NCBI GenBank assembly: GCA_946894095.1
Contig: OX335650.1
Location: forward strand, 8,122,001 to 8,186,000
Direction of reading: 5' to 3'
Source of the DNA: Incurvaria masculella
Lineage: Eukaryota; Arthropoda; Insecta; Lepidoptera; Incurvariidae
Length of the DNA: 64,000 nucleotides
Part shown: positions 43,718 to 55,135 of the stretch, piece after piece
Numbering within the stretch: position 1 is the first letter of the stretch
How the letters are laid out: the number at the start of each line of letters is the position of its first letter
The notes under the pieces: model-generated
What the model was told of the DNA's origin: nothing
Databases searched by the model: none
Seen by the model: the letters and a program-made list of their open reading frames with translations, nothing else
Translations under genes and position numbers: made by a program

Positions 43718-44837
43718 AGTTTATCGTAACAGTTTGTTGCGGTGAAAGAATATTATTTCCACAGAACATTTTGGAGGTATTCTGTGATTATTTCCGTCTG
43801 AAGTCCGAGCATGTGTGAAGTTCATGTTTCGGATACTTACTCTGTTCGAATCGTAATATCCGCACATCCTGTTTACCCTCACATTTGGCCGATTGCTATG
43901 TATGAGGCGCGGTGTCGTCCCCGGCGAGAGGTAGTGGCAGAGTGAGGAGGAAGGCGGGAGGCGGGAGGCACGTGTCAAAAGCGATTGATCACGTGACGCG
44001 CGACGGAGACCGCGTTTACGGATGTATAGCCCCACATAGCTTATTCTGCGCCTGGCTGAGGGCCCCACTGTCTTTAAAGAACAAAGAACATGAAAAAAAA
44101 ATCCCTCATTGATGGGGAATATATTTACAGCCTTATAAAGCACAGCAGTATAAATTTGTTTTCTTACAGTTGTAAGAAAACAAATTTGATGAAATAAAAA
44201 TTTCTTTTTTAGGTAAATAATATTATTAAAAATATAACTAAATTAGATCTTTCATCATTTTAAAAAAACACAGGGGGGGTTGTAGAATTCGAGTTACTTA
44301 CTACCGCTAGATTTTTTTTCTTGAATTTTATGAAGAAAATAAAGCCCAACGTCAATCCCGGAAGTTATAACTTGTCAAACTATATTTATTGCCATCCAAT
44401 TTAGATTAGACTTTCTACAGTATTTTTTTTATTTCGTTGTAATATAACATGGAGTTTTCGAGTAAAACTCGCCATAGCACCAAACCACTACTACTACTAC
44501 TCTTCCGGGAAAACGGCGTGAAGGTTTGGGGGGGGGTGAAGGGTTGAAACCACAAACATATCTTCACAAATTATAATTACTTAACAAAAAAATACCCTCA
44601 ACCTAAAATAAATAAGCAGTGGGTAACTTGCATTGTTATAATGGCAACACATCCCCGTAGCCGCGAAGATGAACGTTCAAGATGGCGACCGTTTAGTTCT
44701 GATTTTGGCCACGCGCAAAAAGAGCTATGTGGCACTACATGTGCTCGCATGCTGTAACTAGAACCCTCGGACTGAATTTAAAATTTTCCAACCTCGAAGG
44801 TTCAACCTGTTCGATAATTCGAGCGTTTATTTCATAC
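43718..44837. other. Unassigned sequence with a short perfect hairpin
   Basis: 43900-44075 is GC-richer. AAATTTGTTTTCTTAC at 44152-44167 pairs exactly with 44172-44187 across a 4-base loop. A poly(G) run is at about 44529-44535. No gene seen. Confidence 0.4.
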
Positions 44838-45240
44838 GGCTCGTAGCCTAGTGGCGCGGGGACTGGCCTAGCGTACCAGAGACCTGGGTTCAATACCGAC
44901 ATGCACCACTGTCTTTCTTTTTCCGAGTTCGACAAGTGCATTTCGTTACGAATGCGAGCTGCTCCATGGTTCGGAATCCATGTAAAACTGTAGGGCCCCT
45001 TCCCCTACTAGGTGGTAGGGTTTATGCCCGCCCGGGTTGGTACCATCGCATTGGATGAAAAGATGGTTGAAGCGGCAAATTGTCCGTGTTTTCCATCCAG
45101 TTCAATGTAGCCGTGCTCATAAAGGGAAGGTCCTGGCATGGCACCAAATTCCTTCGGGAATGAGGTGTATTGGGCTAATATCATAACGGTAGTTGTGTGG
45201 TATTAGCCATCCATGTCAGGTCGCATAAAAAAAAAAAAAA
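44838..45240 (+). repeat. S1 SINE, full length, with A14 tail
   Basis: Head CGGCTCGTAGCCTAGTGGCG with A-box-like TAGCCTAGTGG and B-box-like GGTTCAATACC; complete body; GGTCGCATAAAAAAAAAAAAAA at the end. The pure A tail marks it as the most recent-looking S1 copy. Confidence 0.9.
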
Positions 45241-45687
45241 CCTTCTGTACTTTTACTGGGTAGAATATTTGCCATTCACTTCTGTTTGTTGCATAATTTA
45301 TCGAATTTCCTCACATATTTACTGACATCTTACGCCGGTTCAGCAACAGGGCTCAAATAATTGCAGGAAATATTAAAGATGTGGTTCGATCACATTAGCC
45401 AGCACAACCGAAGGTACATACGATTTAACAATTATTTGATGTATATTCTTGACGGAAGTCTAGTGGACGCAGGTATCGTTATTTGTTTTTATGTAATCTT
45501 ACATTTATTATATGCACCGGTTTTGTGTTTCTTCTACATAATGAGAAAGAATATATTGAGTACATGCTAAGTTTATACCATATAAGGTATAGCAACATTT
45601 AAGATTACGTTAAACAATCAAAATAAAAAGAAAAATAATAAACATTTAAATAAAAATAAATGTATTCAACAAATAATCAATAAAAAG
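45241..45687. other. Unassigned AT-rich sequence
   Basis: No coding frame beyond short chance ones and no repeat copy recognised. Confidence 0.35.
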
Positions 45688-46510
45688 CGCCCCACAACGC
45701 GTCGGACCACGCACAGTGAAGGGTTCCGTAGTTGGGTAGAACGTAACGAAAAATATGTCACATCTCAAAACCGTTACGTAATATCTTTTTCATATTTTTT
45801 TTAAATGCTGTACGTTCTACCGCAGCACTTAATACTTAATTTTCCACCAAAAACAATTCAGATCCTAATTTTAAAAGAAGTGAGGAAAATAAAATTATTG
45901 AAAACTGTTTAAATAAATTATATCTAATAAGACAAATAATAAAATATTGAATCAAAGAATCAATTAATACAAGAAGAAAGAAGAAAATCTATCATAATAA
46001 AATAAACAATCATTTAAAATCCGAACTGATTTACCCATTTACCTTTGTCTTTGGTATGATCATACCAGCTTCGATAAACGAATCAAACAAAACAATAATA
46101 ATAATAATAACATAGTAGTTGAAAAGTATGGAATACATAGATAAATACTAGAACATACTACTCGAAGACCTATTAACAACATCCCAAGTGCATGTGCATT
46201 GGACATTTTTTCATCCCTCCAGTACATTAATAAGAGTCCCTATTTTTTAATAATTCGCCTACAACGTTGTTAAGCAGATTAAAGAAAACAAATTATTCAA
46301 ACTTAATTTATCTAGTGCCAATACCCGAGTAAAATGGCTTTGACTTACGGACGGACGGATTTCGGACGGAGCTGATTAAAAAAAAAATCATCCAAACTTT
46401 ATTTATCTAGTGCTAATATCCGAGTAAAATGGCTTTGACTTACGGACGGACGGGCAGGACCAAATTACAGGTCTAGTTTTTTTCCAGTTTGCTACAGAAC
46501 CCTAAAAATA
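45688..46510 (+). repeat. Dispersed repeat with GGACGGACGG and ACAGAACCCTAAAAA end
   Basis: Starts near GCGCCCCACAACGCGTCGGA, has GAAGGGTTCCGTAGTTGGGT, and near its end two units of GAGTAAAATGGCTTTGACTT ACGGACGGACGG (46330 and 46422) before CTACAGAACCCTAAAAATAA. Its plan (GGGTTCCGTA near the start, GGAC units, GAACCCTAAAA at the end) parallels the (GGAC)n repeat, but the sequences are not alike. It could be two copies with AT-rich DNA between. Confidence 0.5.
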
Positions 46511-46736
46511 AAGCGTTCGCTTGCGCGAAGGATCATGCGGACGACAGTTCCGTGTAAGGGAGACCGATTCCTTGTCATTGGTTGAAGAACATTCTTAGGT
46601 AATAATTTCAATATTTTTTTCAGATCCTTTCAACTGTAACATTTTGTTTTGCTTGTTAAATTACTATTATGTATATTTTATCATGATTCATTATATCTTA
46701 TTGCTCCGGGACTGTATTTAATCAAGGAAGGCTGAG

Positions 46737-46893
46737 GGCCGAGAGCACGAAAGAACAAAAAATCAAAATCAACGTCAAAGTATGATTAAACACGGCACTT
46801 TGTATGGATAGCATGGAAGGAGCTCCATGCGGTTCACTAAAAGTGACGTGTTTGAACATTGATTAACTTGGCCGTCTCTTCGTGCAATCGGGG
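46737..46893. mobile_element. Hairpin MITE, family H2, complete, 157 bp
   Basis: Exactly as long as the copy at 10913. The flanks CTGAG (46732-46736) and CTGAA (46894-46898) fit a 4-5-bp target duplication of the CTNAG type. Ends GGCCGAGAGCACGAAAG and TTCGTGCAATCGGGG. Confidence 0.85.
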
Positions 46894-47192
46894 CTGAATC
46901 TTCCGTGACTAAATACAGTCCATGTTGATCACTCCCATCATCCCAATGCCGCGATGACAGGCCGGCGTGCGGTCACGCTGCTCTTACAGGAGTTAATGAG
47001 TTTCCTCCTGTAGTGGCCACTAGCGCCGAGTGGATGATGCATGAGCGGGCGACGTGCACGGACTTGAATCTCCCAGACGAGCCAAAAAACCGACTAAAGT
47101 GACTGTGACTCGCGTAGCGAGGGTTCCGTGTGAAATGCAAATTTAATGTTATAACTACGCGAAAGTGAGACTCCTTAGGTGGCGGGTCTTAA

Positions 47193-47561
47193 GGTCGGCC
47201 CGTAAGCATCAGAACATTTCGCCTCCCATACAAACGTAGTTTACTAATCATTTGAAAACCACTGTTCCAACTTACTTGATATTTGGTATCTTATATTAGG
47301 CTACAAATATCTGTGTCTGCATGTCTTTGTTTTTTCGGCATATGTATTCTGGGCCAAACCACAGAGAAAACAAAATTCGTATGAAGATTTTCTGTTTGCT
47401 TTAATTTCATTCTGTTAGAATTTTTTCAAAAAAAAAAAAGTGTGCAGACACAGATATTTGTTACCTGATATTAGATATTAAATATCAATTTAATTGGAAT
47501 AGCGTTTTCCAAATGATTAGTAAACTACGTTTGTATGGGGAGCATAGCTTACGGGCCGTTC
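47193..47561. mobile_element. TTAA-flanked MITE, family T2
   Basis: 369 bp between TTAA at 47189-47192 and TTAA at 47562-47565. The inverted repeats are about 90 bp: GGTCGGCCCGTAAGC...CCCATACAAACGTAGTTTAC at the left pairs with the right end. The sub-terminal CCCATACAAACG word is shared with family T1, but the rest differs. Confidence 0.8.
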
Positions 47562-47667
47562 TTAAATTTGTTTGTTTTATCATACAATTAGATTATTAGA
47601 AGGGAAATGGTTGGGTGCGAGTATCGTCTCAGTATCGTCTCGACTCCCCTAATGACGGATACATTTT

Positions 47668-48045
47668 TTGAACAGCTCGTGGTCTAGGGGCTAGAGGACT
47701 TGCCTTCCATCCAAGAGGTATGGGTTCAAATCCTCGCCCGGTCATGCACCTGAGATCTCTTTCTGAGTTGGATAAGTACATTTCGTAACGAATGCGAGCT
47801 ATTCCATGGTTCGGAACCCATGTAAAACTGTAGGCCCCCTTCCCCTACTAGGTGGTAGAGTGTAGCCCGCCCGGGTTGGTACCGTTGCATTGAATGAACA
47901 ATGGTCGAAGCGGCAATGAATCCACTTCAATTATGATGTGCAATATAAGGAAGGTCCTGCCATGGCACCTAGTTCCCATCTGGTGTGTTAGGCTAATACG
48001 GTCAGTTTGGTATTAGCCATCCATGTCCAGTTACATAAAAAAAAA
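47668..48045 (+). repeat. S1 SINE with another head variant
   Basis: Head CAGCTCGTGGTCTAGGGGCT AGAGGACTTGCC with B-box-like GGTTCAAATCC, then the shared S1 body (GGAACCCATGTAAAACTGTA, CGCCCGGGTTGGTACCG) and end CATGTCCAGTTACATAAAAA. Confidence 0.85.
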
Positions 48046-48653
48046 CAGCGAGGAAGGTTGGACGGCAGTGGTGATGGAAACTAATTCGTATAGCGACGGT
48101 GTAGCCACGAGTTAGTGTAAACGCACGCGCAACATCGAAGGTTCGTTGCACTCAATAAATGTCCTGTGAAATTTTAACCTGTCGTTGGAACACGAACACA
48201 TAAGTACTGAGTGAATTCGTAAGCGAGCTGACTTGCCGGCGCTACCGTTACTGCATGATAAAAGTGCCTACGCCACTCCCATTCAGACGAGTCTCAGTTG
48301 CTACTCCTGTCTTTCCTTCCTCGTAGACTATACACGGTGAGCATGAAATTTCACTTATGTCGCGCGTGGCCTCCACGCACAAAAAAATGTTTTTTTTTTC
48401 AACCTGAGTACGGGACTTTAATATCATAAAGATAAGTATACAATTTCTTGTAAACAATCATTCTCTTGGCTTTTCCTCTCGCCATCCTCTTACGCGATTT
48501 CAGTATTATGCCGTTTTTATTTATATTTTTATGAATTAGTTGGTATGAGATTGAAATCTTTTTAAAATAAAAATACAAGATAATGGCATTTTAGTGTTTT
48601 GTTTGCATTGACCTCAAGGTTAATGTCCCAAAGTAATGGCTTGGACTGATGTT
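48046..48653. other. Unassigned sequence
   Basis: No coding frame or repeat copy recognised. It includes a GC-balanced stretch at 48055-48270. Confidence 0.35.
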
Positions 48654-48765
48654 AGTTTCGGTTTCTTTATTTCCTCCATTAGATGTATATTACACACTCG
48701 GATTCGGCATTTTTATTCCTGATTACTACGGCGAAGAAGAGCCAACAAGAAACTTCACCAGGTTT
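48654..48765 (-). repeat. LINE 3' end, family L1b, second copy
   Basis: Minus-strand GAAGTTTCTTGTTGGCTCTT CTTCGCC, GAGTGTGTAATATACATCTA and GGAAATAAAGAAACCGAAAC match 23097-23220. Confidence 0.65.
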
Positions 48766-51017
48766 GTTATTGTATTTTTTTTTTCATAGATAATTTCAAA
48801 CTAGCAAAACGGCATCTTCACAACAGTCAAAGAGCTATAAGAATAACGAAGGGTTCCTAGTTGTACCCACGGAACCTTAAAAAACGCGACTGTATGCGGA
48901 GGTAATAGCTTAAGAGCGACCGAAACTTCTGCAGACTAACCAGTGGATCTGTCGAGCGACTTGTCGCCCGCTCTCTGAAAAATGGGTCTCTCGCTTGGAG
49001 GAGGGTAATTGACTTTCTTGGCCGTTGTAGTCTGAGTGCTATTGCTCCGATGTTTGTCCACTGCTAGCTGGATATTTTCCAGAATCAATATATTGTAACT
49101 GAGGCGGGTGAGATAAACAGTGCATAAAAAAGAAGTACCCGAGAAGAACAACAGTACCTTATGTGATGATGTGCAAAATCTAAAAAGAAACTTTGCTTAA
49201 ACAGAAAACGTTCTATTTTATTTACATCTTTTCATTATTTTGATAGCCTAACTATTAGGGTTCCCTCAACCGGTAGTGCAACTAAAAGTCTGGCGATTTT
49301 GCCCTTTCCCCCGCTATTATAATTGATATTGTCAATTGGAGTTACTTCACTTGGTATAAGCTTCATGTCTTGCCCGAATCCGTTTTTTATGGAAAGATTA
49401 CTTTAACGATCATCCATTGCACTGATTTAACATAATTGACAGTAATTCAGTGAACTCGGAAGCTCCGCCTGGCCAATTGTGTTTGTTTTGTTGCTCTTAA
49501 GAATTAATGTCTATCCCAAAAAATAATGCTCCTGGCGAAGTTTCTTGTAATTTGAACAGATCCGATAGAGCCAGGTCATGGCGTAAATAGTATCCAACCT
49601 TAAATACCTGATTTTGCTTGTTGCCAACTATTCGCAACTCTAATAACTTATTTTAACCTCAATTCGTAATTGGCGAATATAATGGCCTACCTATTCCCAG
49701 CTCATCCGTTACTTTGCATAGCAAACTATCAGCGTAACAAACTCAGCAGAGCAGCTAATTGCAAAGCATTCCAGTCTAAATTCCATACCACAGCGCTTAC
49801 ACTGGCGCACCGACAGTGACTAAATTAACACACAACAAAACAGTAAGTAGAACTCATTATACTAAGGGCGTAATGTCTTCGTAGTGTTTTGTTATTTTCA
49901 TATGTGACAATAGAAACAGCGGCCCGGCGCTCGGGTGAAGCCTCGCCTTAATCAAATTATGCAAATCTGGCTCTCTTTACGTGAGCATCGCGAAGTACGC
50001 GACTTTATAAACACGAGATAAAAGAAACGACACGGTTGAGAAAAGCTGAGGTCGGTGGAATCTCGAGCGAGCTCTGAGAAAACACAAATTTAATTCAAAT
50101 ATGAAAAGTGGGCAAGCTCGCGTTGGACACAAATGAAGGGGTAGCGTAAATAAGAATACATCGTTCAAAGTTTTTAGAATGATAAGAAAAAAAAAACAAT
50201 TATATTGTTCATTATAGATTTGAATAGTTATTTCATTTCGTTTTTCTAATTAAAATTTAAATTAATAATGTAAATATAAAATTACTCTTTATGTACGGTC
50301 AGTTATAAATTAATACCGAAGAAACGGTTTTCAAAAATTTTTTTTAACAAAACACATTTTTATTAACGTTTATTGTTTAGAGCATAATAATAGCAACAAT
50401 TGTTGTTTTCGTGTTCGTTGTAGATAATAAAGCATAATAAAAAAAATCGGACTGATTTGTAATAACATTTTTGCATGGATCATTTCTCCTAAAAGAATGT
50501 GTTAGTCTTGCGTTAACATCCTTTTTATTATGCTTTATAATTACTACTTCGATTAGCAAGAGTTTATCGTGGTTCAGTCAACTATTTTCCTTTAAATTGT
50601 AATTAGTATGTAGGCAAATTTAATTAAATCTTGTAGTTTTGGTTAAGAATTAAAAGACATAATTTAATTTATCAATACGAGTACCTCTTTGGTCGACTCA
50701 GTTAAATGACAACCAATTTATACTATATATAATTCATGGGGTAATAACTCAAATTTCCAACTCATTAACGCTCTCAAAGTGATTGCAGACAGTTTTAATT
50801 AATTTTCGTCCGTTCGAATTGAATGCTTGCTCAGTCAACTTATAATCTTGTCTTATGATATTTTAGCAAAACGAATGCGGTGTTTAAAAGCTAGCGGGAT
50901 GTAGTTTAGTGTCATAGGCATGAAATAGCAAAGAATACGCAAGGTCAGTTTCATATACGTGATCATGCAATGTCAATATATAGTTATCCAGTTCTCATAA
51001 TTTACCGGGTTGTCCCC
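48766..51017. other. Unassigned sequence
   Basis: About 2.2 kb. A small GAAGGGTTCCTAG...GGAACCTTAAAAA scrap at 48847-48885 looks like a shrunken dispersed repeat. The rest shows no coding frame that I would accept. Confidence 0.35.
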
Positions 51018-51021
51018 TTAA

Positions 51022-51564
51022 GGCGGCCCATCCCGCTCAACTCCCCATACAAACGGGGAAAGAAGATCACGCCCATATTTCTTGTCAGAGATCCCAAATT
51101 TTGCTCAAAATAGCTTTATTTGATCAAACTAGATGTCTGATGACCGTTGGCATTGTAAAATTGTGTTTGGTTCCTAAGTTATAAGGTCCGAACGTTTGAT
51201 TTTTTGCGCGCGTTTTATACAATAACCTTAGAAGTGGATTACGCAATGATAAAGTAAGAAAATCTTAAAAAGATTAGTCATCACACATAGCTTATTTAAT
51301 CAAGATTTATAATCTATTTGGTTTTAGTTAGATTTTTGAGTACAGCGGTCGTGGTTTACTTTTAGCTAGAAGTCGTTTTGTAATTAAAATTTTCGTATAT
51401 CTTACCAAATCATACACTATGCACATTGTCTTTTTTGTGGACATGTTGCATGTTCCTCATCACGGAGCCTGTCTTTTTCTTTGAAACAGAGAAGGTCCCA
51501 GAGCGCAACAGCACGGTTTTGTACCGTGCCCGCGAATGAGTTAGTGCCGCCGGGTTGGGCCACC
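51022..51564. mobile_element. TTAA-flanked MITE, family T1, copy 2
   Basis: 543 bp between TTAA at 51018-51021 and TTAA at 51565-51568, in inverse orientation to copy 1 (1545-2073). The ends GGCGGCCC and GGGCCACC are inverted. Confidence 0.78.
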
Positions 51565-51599
51565 TTAAATGAACTTGTTGACAATATCTTTTTTAATTT

Positions 51600-51962
51600 T
51601 TTTTATGCAACCTGACATGGATGCCTACCGTTATGCTATTAGCCTAATACACCACATTCCCGAAGGTATTAGGTGCCATGCCAGGACCTTCCCTTTATGA
51701 TAACGGCTATATTGAAATAGACGGAAAGCACGAACAATTCATTTATTGCCGCTTCAACCACCCTTTCATCCAATGCGATGGTACCAACCCTACCATCTAG
51801 TAGGGGAAGGGGACCTACGATTTTACATGGATTCCGAACCATGAAGCAGCTCGCATTCGTGTCGAAATGCTCTAATCGAACTCTGAAAGAGAAAGAAAGA
51901 TGTGCATGTCGGGGCGAGGAATGGGGCGGGGCCTCTGGTACGCTAGGCCAGTCCCCGCGCCA
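51600..51962 (-). repeat. S1 SINE, head truncated
   Basis: On the minus strand the copy starts inside the head at TGGCGCGGGGACTGGCCTAG CG, runs through the full body and ends CATCCATGTCAGGTTGCATA AAAA. The B-box region is replaced by an altered CCCCGCCCCATTCC stretch. It stops at the palindrome that follows. Confidence 0.8.
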
Positions 51963-52000
51963 TATACAAGGTAACACCTTAAGGAGTTACCTTGTATATA
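51963..52000. repeat. 38-bp palindrome, one mismatch
   Basis: ATATACAAGGTAACACCTTA AGGAGTTACCTTGTATAT is its own reverse complement except for one paired position. It lies exactly at the cut end of the S1 SINE. Confidence 0.85.
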
Positions 52001-53067
52001 TCAAAAACCTTAAGCTTCAGCAATCGACAATCGCTCATGGAACCCTCTGGTTGAGTCAGCGGTCAGGAAATGTTAGCAATAATAATTGCTTAGGTACTAA
52101 CAGGAATTAGCCCCTATGTATACCTCGCACGAGTGAGTCGTTCTCTGTATTCAATTCGCTGCTTTTAAACAAGGGGTTTTTTCTAGCCAAAATGGTTTGG
52201 ATCGGTAAACTTAGTGGCTGTTTTAATTGGTTCAAAAATGTATGGAAACAAATGTCGATCTAAAAATGTTCCCGTCCTTAGTAAACTTTTCCAGAAACTT
52301 TTTATCGGGAGAGTTAGATTATTGGGACTAGCGGGAAATTTTGATCACTTGGGAAGATAGATCTTATGTTTGAGGGTTTCGACAAGGGTGAGCAGATGAA
52401 CGCTATCTACACTCATATAAATCACGTAAATCCGATTGACAAGATATATCATGAATTGCATTTAATGGCATCAACATAATGAATATGATACAAACCATTA
52501 TGGTAAGAAATTGAACGTTTGAAATTATACAGAGTTAAATTTATTGGTACCTTTTTTATTGTTTTCTAATATATGCAGAAAAATACAGGCCTGCCTTTTA
52601 TGTAGGGCGGATGACAGCTCGCAAGTGACTCACCGTAGAAAGTGAGATTTAAGAGTAGTAACAGGGGGTCCATTCAGAGTAAGAGTGAGTTCGAATCCGC
52701 CACTAAATATCAACTCACTTTTTTAAATAGTTAATGTTTCCACACTTTTAGAACATCATTACAGTTAGGTAAAAATTTTTTGGTAAAACACTTTTGCCCT
52801 GAATGGACCCCCAGTACACAGTACACAGGTCGTGCTGGCATCGACCAGTACGCTCCTCATACGCGCGGTAAGCCATCAAACTAAATATTACAGTAATGTA
52901 CATTTTAAAAGAGTGGTATAGAGGTGACAAATTTCCTACCTCTATGATTATTGTTTACGAAAATAAAATATAAAAATACCAGTCATTGCGATAGGTTAAC
53001 CATAAACATCGTATAATATTGGAAGAGGCCTGAAATGATAATACTTCCTTTTTTAATTAATCAGCCT
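52001..53067. other. Unassigned sequence with a small terminal-repeat element
   Basis: GGGGGTCCATTCAG (52665-52678) and CTGAATGGACCCCC (52799-52812) are exact 14-bp inverted repeats around about 120 bases, which fits a tiny DNA-transposon derivative. No target duplication is clear. The rest is AT-rich. Confidence 0.4.
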
Positions 53068-53418
53068 GAGTGGTTCGTAGCTCAGGAGCGTGTGGACATC
53101 CAAACGTCATGGGTTCAAATTCCGGCCCCATTCATGAACCACTTTTTTATCTTTCTGAGTTGAATGATTGCATTACGTTACGAATGCGGCCAATTCCATG
53201 GTTTGGAAAACTGCTGGAAGAAGAAACTGGAAGATCCCTTCATCACCATCGATGGAAGAATACAATTTGTCCGTATTTTCTATCGAGTTCAATGTAGCCG
53301 TGCTCATAAAGGGAATGTCCTGCACGGCACCTTATTCCTTCGGGAGTGCGTTGTGTTGAGCTAATATCATGACGGTGGTTGTGGTATGAGCCATCCATGT
53401 CCGGTTTCATAAAAACAA
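53068..53418 (+). repeat. S1 SINE with a further head variant
   Basis: Head GTGGTTCGTAGCTCAGGAGC with B-box-like GGTTCAAATTCC, a body with an altered middle (AGAAGAAACTGGAAG in place of the GTAAAACTGTAGG block) and the end CATCCATGTCCGGTTTCATA AAAA. Confidence 0.75.
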
Positions 53419-54229
53419 ATGTATATATAATTTAGAACAAAAATCCCTTTCAAAATGAATTAGTTACTTTACCAGCATCCAGGTTTTTCTCCAGAAATTC
53501 AATCAATGAAGCAATCGCAAAAGCCTTTTAAAGTTCGAGTTTCTTTGTTTAGTTTGATTATAGCAGCACGTTCAAATGTTTGGAAAAGGTACGCTTGGAT
53601 AATTCTCGTCAAAACATTTGGTAAAATACGGGTACCATGAGCTTAGGTCACATACCCACTACATACTATGTATAACGTGAAAATTCTTATGTGAAAAAGA
53701 GACGGTATTGAATAAAATCAATTATTGCCAAAAACGTCAACATGCATAATCAATACAATATATTCGTCTTCAGGATGACTCCTGGAGAACCTCTCTGACA
53801 TGTCGTCCCACAGTGTCGTCCAGTCGGATGCCATATTGTTTTGCAATAAATGGAGACAAGTGACAATATATCATTGAAATTAAAATTATTATATTTTGTA
53901 AGTTTAATTATCGCATTAATTAATAAATTTTCATGTACTTGTAAAATAAAGATCAGTAAAATTATAATATCACAGTGATACACATAAGTATATTTTATGT
54001 TTACATTATTGAGAGTTTGTTTTCTATGTTTCCTATATGTAACCTTACTTGGGTACCTATCTTTATTAATTATTCGTTGTTAGCACCTACACTTTTTTAA
54101 TAATAATAACACCAGGTAGTGATATTTTGATTTGCGTTTTGATCTTGTTCTTAGCCTTAAGCTGTTCTACCAAGAATTATTGGGCAGTAGCATATATATC
54201 TAAGTATGTATTTCATAACTGTGGACAGA
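53419..54229. other. Unassigned AT-rich sequence
   Basis: No coding frame, RNA gene or repeat copy recognised. Confidence 0.35.
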
Positions 54230-54350
54230 AAACCAGTTTCTTTGCGGATTCTTCTTTACTGGTGGATAGAATCCGTGGATCTATCAGTTTTTGAAGTAAC
54301 TTAGTGTAGTTTGACTACCAAAAATGTTTAAATGAATGATATGAACAGTT
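54230..54350 (+). repeat. LINE 3' end, family L1a, diverged copy
   Basis: GTTTCTTTGCGGATTCTTCT TTACTGG, GAATCCGTGGATCTATCA, AGTGTAGTTTGACTACC and a tail of AAATGAATGATATGAA units. Confidence 0.65.
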
Positions 54351-54857
54351 ATATCGTAATTTTACTAGTTTATTGTTTATCGCTTATATGTGATAACATC
54401 TGACCTCACCTAACCTTATATAACTGGAGGCATAGTACGGGTCCAGTAAAAGTATAGTAAATTCACAATGTCATCAACGATATTGCAAAATTGACAAGTA
54501 TCCGTGATATTACAAAATCAATAGAGAGATTAGAAAATCACGGCTTTGATAATATTATATCGATGACATAAAATAGTTGTTAACATTTTATTTTATAGTC
54601 TCTGCAATTTGCAAAACAGTCAGCTTACAATAAGTGTACTGCCTGTATCAGACGTGATACCAATATCTCCGGACTACACTCTTATGCCTCATCTATTTAT
54701 ATCCAAACGCTAACCATCGGACGAACTGATGTTCAATTTTATTCACTTTTATTTATTTAATTTCTGTTCAATAAAACATAAGGAATAATGTGGTTGAAAG
54801 TGAATAGTAAAAGTAGACAATTAAGTTCCTAGGAATGTGACATGTAGGTATGTATAA

Positions 54858-54965
54858 ATGACTGTGAAGCAAGGACACATTAATTAAATAAAGATCCCTG
54901 TAAAAATAACTACTTTACGAATATACTGCAAGGCTGGACTTGAACCAGCTTAGTTACCGTTAAAT
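54858..54965 (-). repeat. S2 SINE, 3' part
   Basis: Minus-strand AAGCTGGTTCAAGTCCAGCC TTGCA contains a B-box-like GGTTCAAGTCC, followed by GTAAAGTAG and CCTTGCTTCACAGTC at the end. Confidence 0.6.
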
Positions 54966-55019
54966 AAATCTGAGTAGGTATAATTTTAAATACTGTGTTA
55001 GTAGGAGGCATTGATTACG

Positions 55020-55135
55020 GGAAGAGGGACTGTAGGAGAATTCCAAATTATGGGTATGCAGAAGGTGGCGAAATTGGTTAGACGCAATACCCGCGAATGG
55101 TATGTTTTCGATTATACATACATACATGTCACGTT
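55020..55135 (+). repeat. S2 SINE, head fused to tail by internal deletion
   Basis: GACTGTAGGAGAATTCCAAA TTATGGGTATGC, then an A-box-like TGGCGAAATTGGTTAGACGC and GAATGGTATGTTTT, which passes straight to CGATTATACATACATACATG. The B box and body are deleted. It faces the minus-strand copy at 54858. Confidence 0.55.

Noticed and set aside
55060..55100. tRNA gene (A-box-like GGCGAAATTGGTTAGACGC)
   Set aside because: No acceptor or T-arm pairing follows; it is the head of an S2 SINE with its body deleted.
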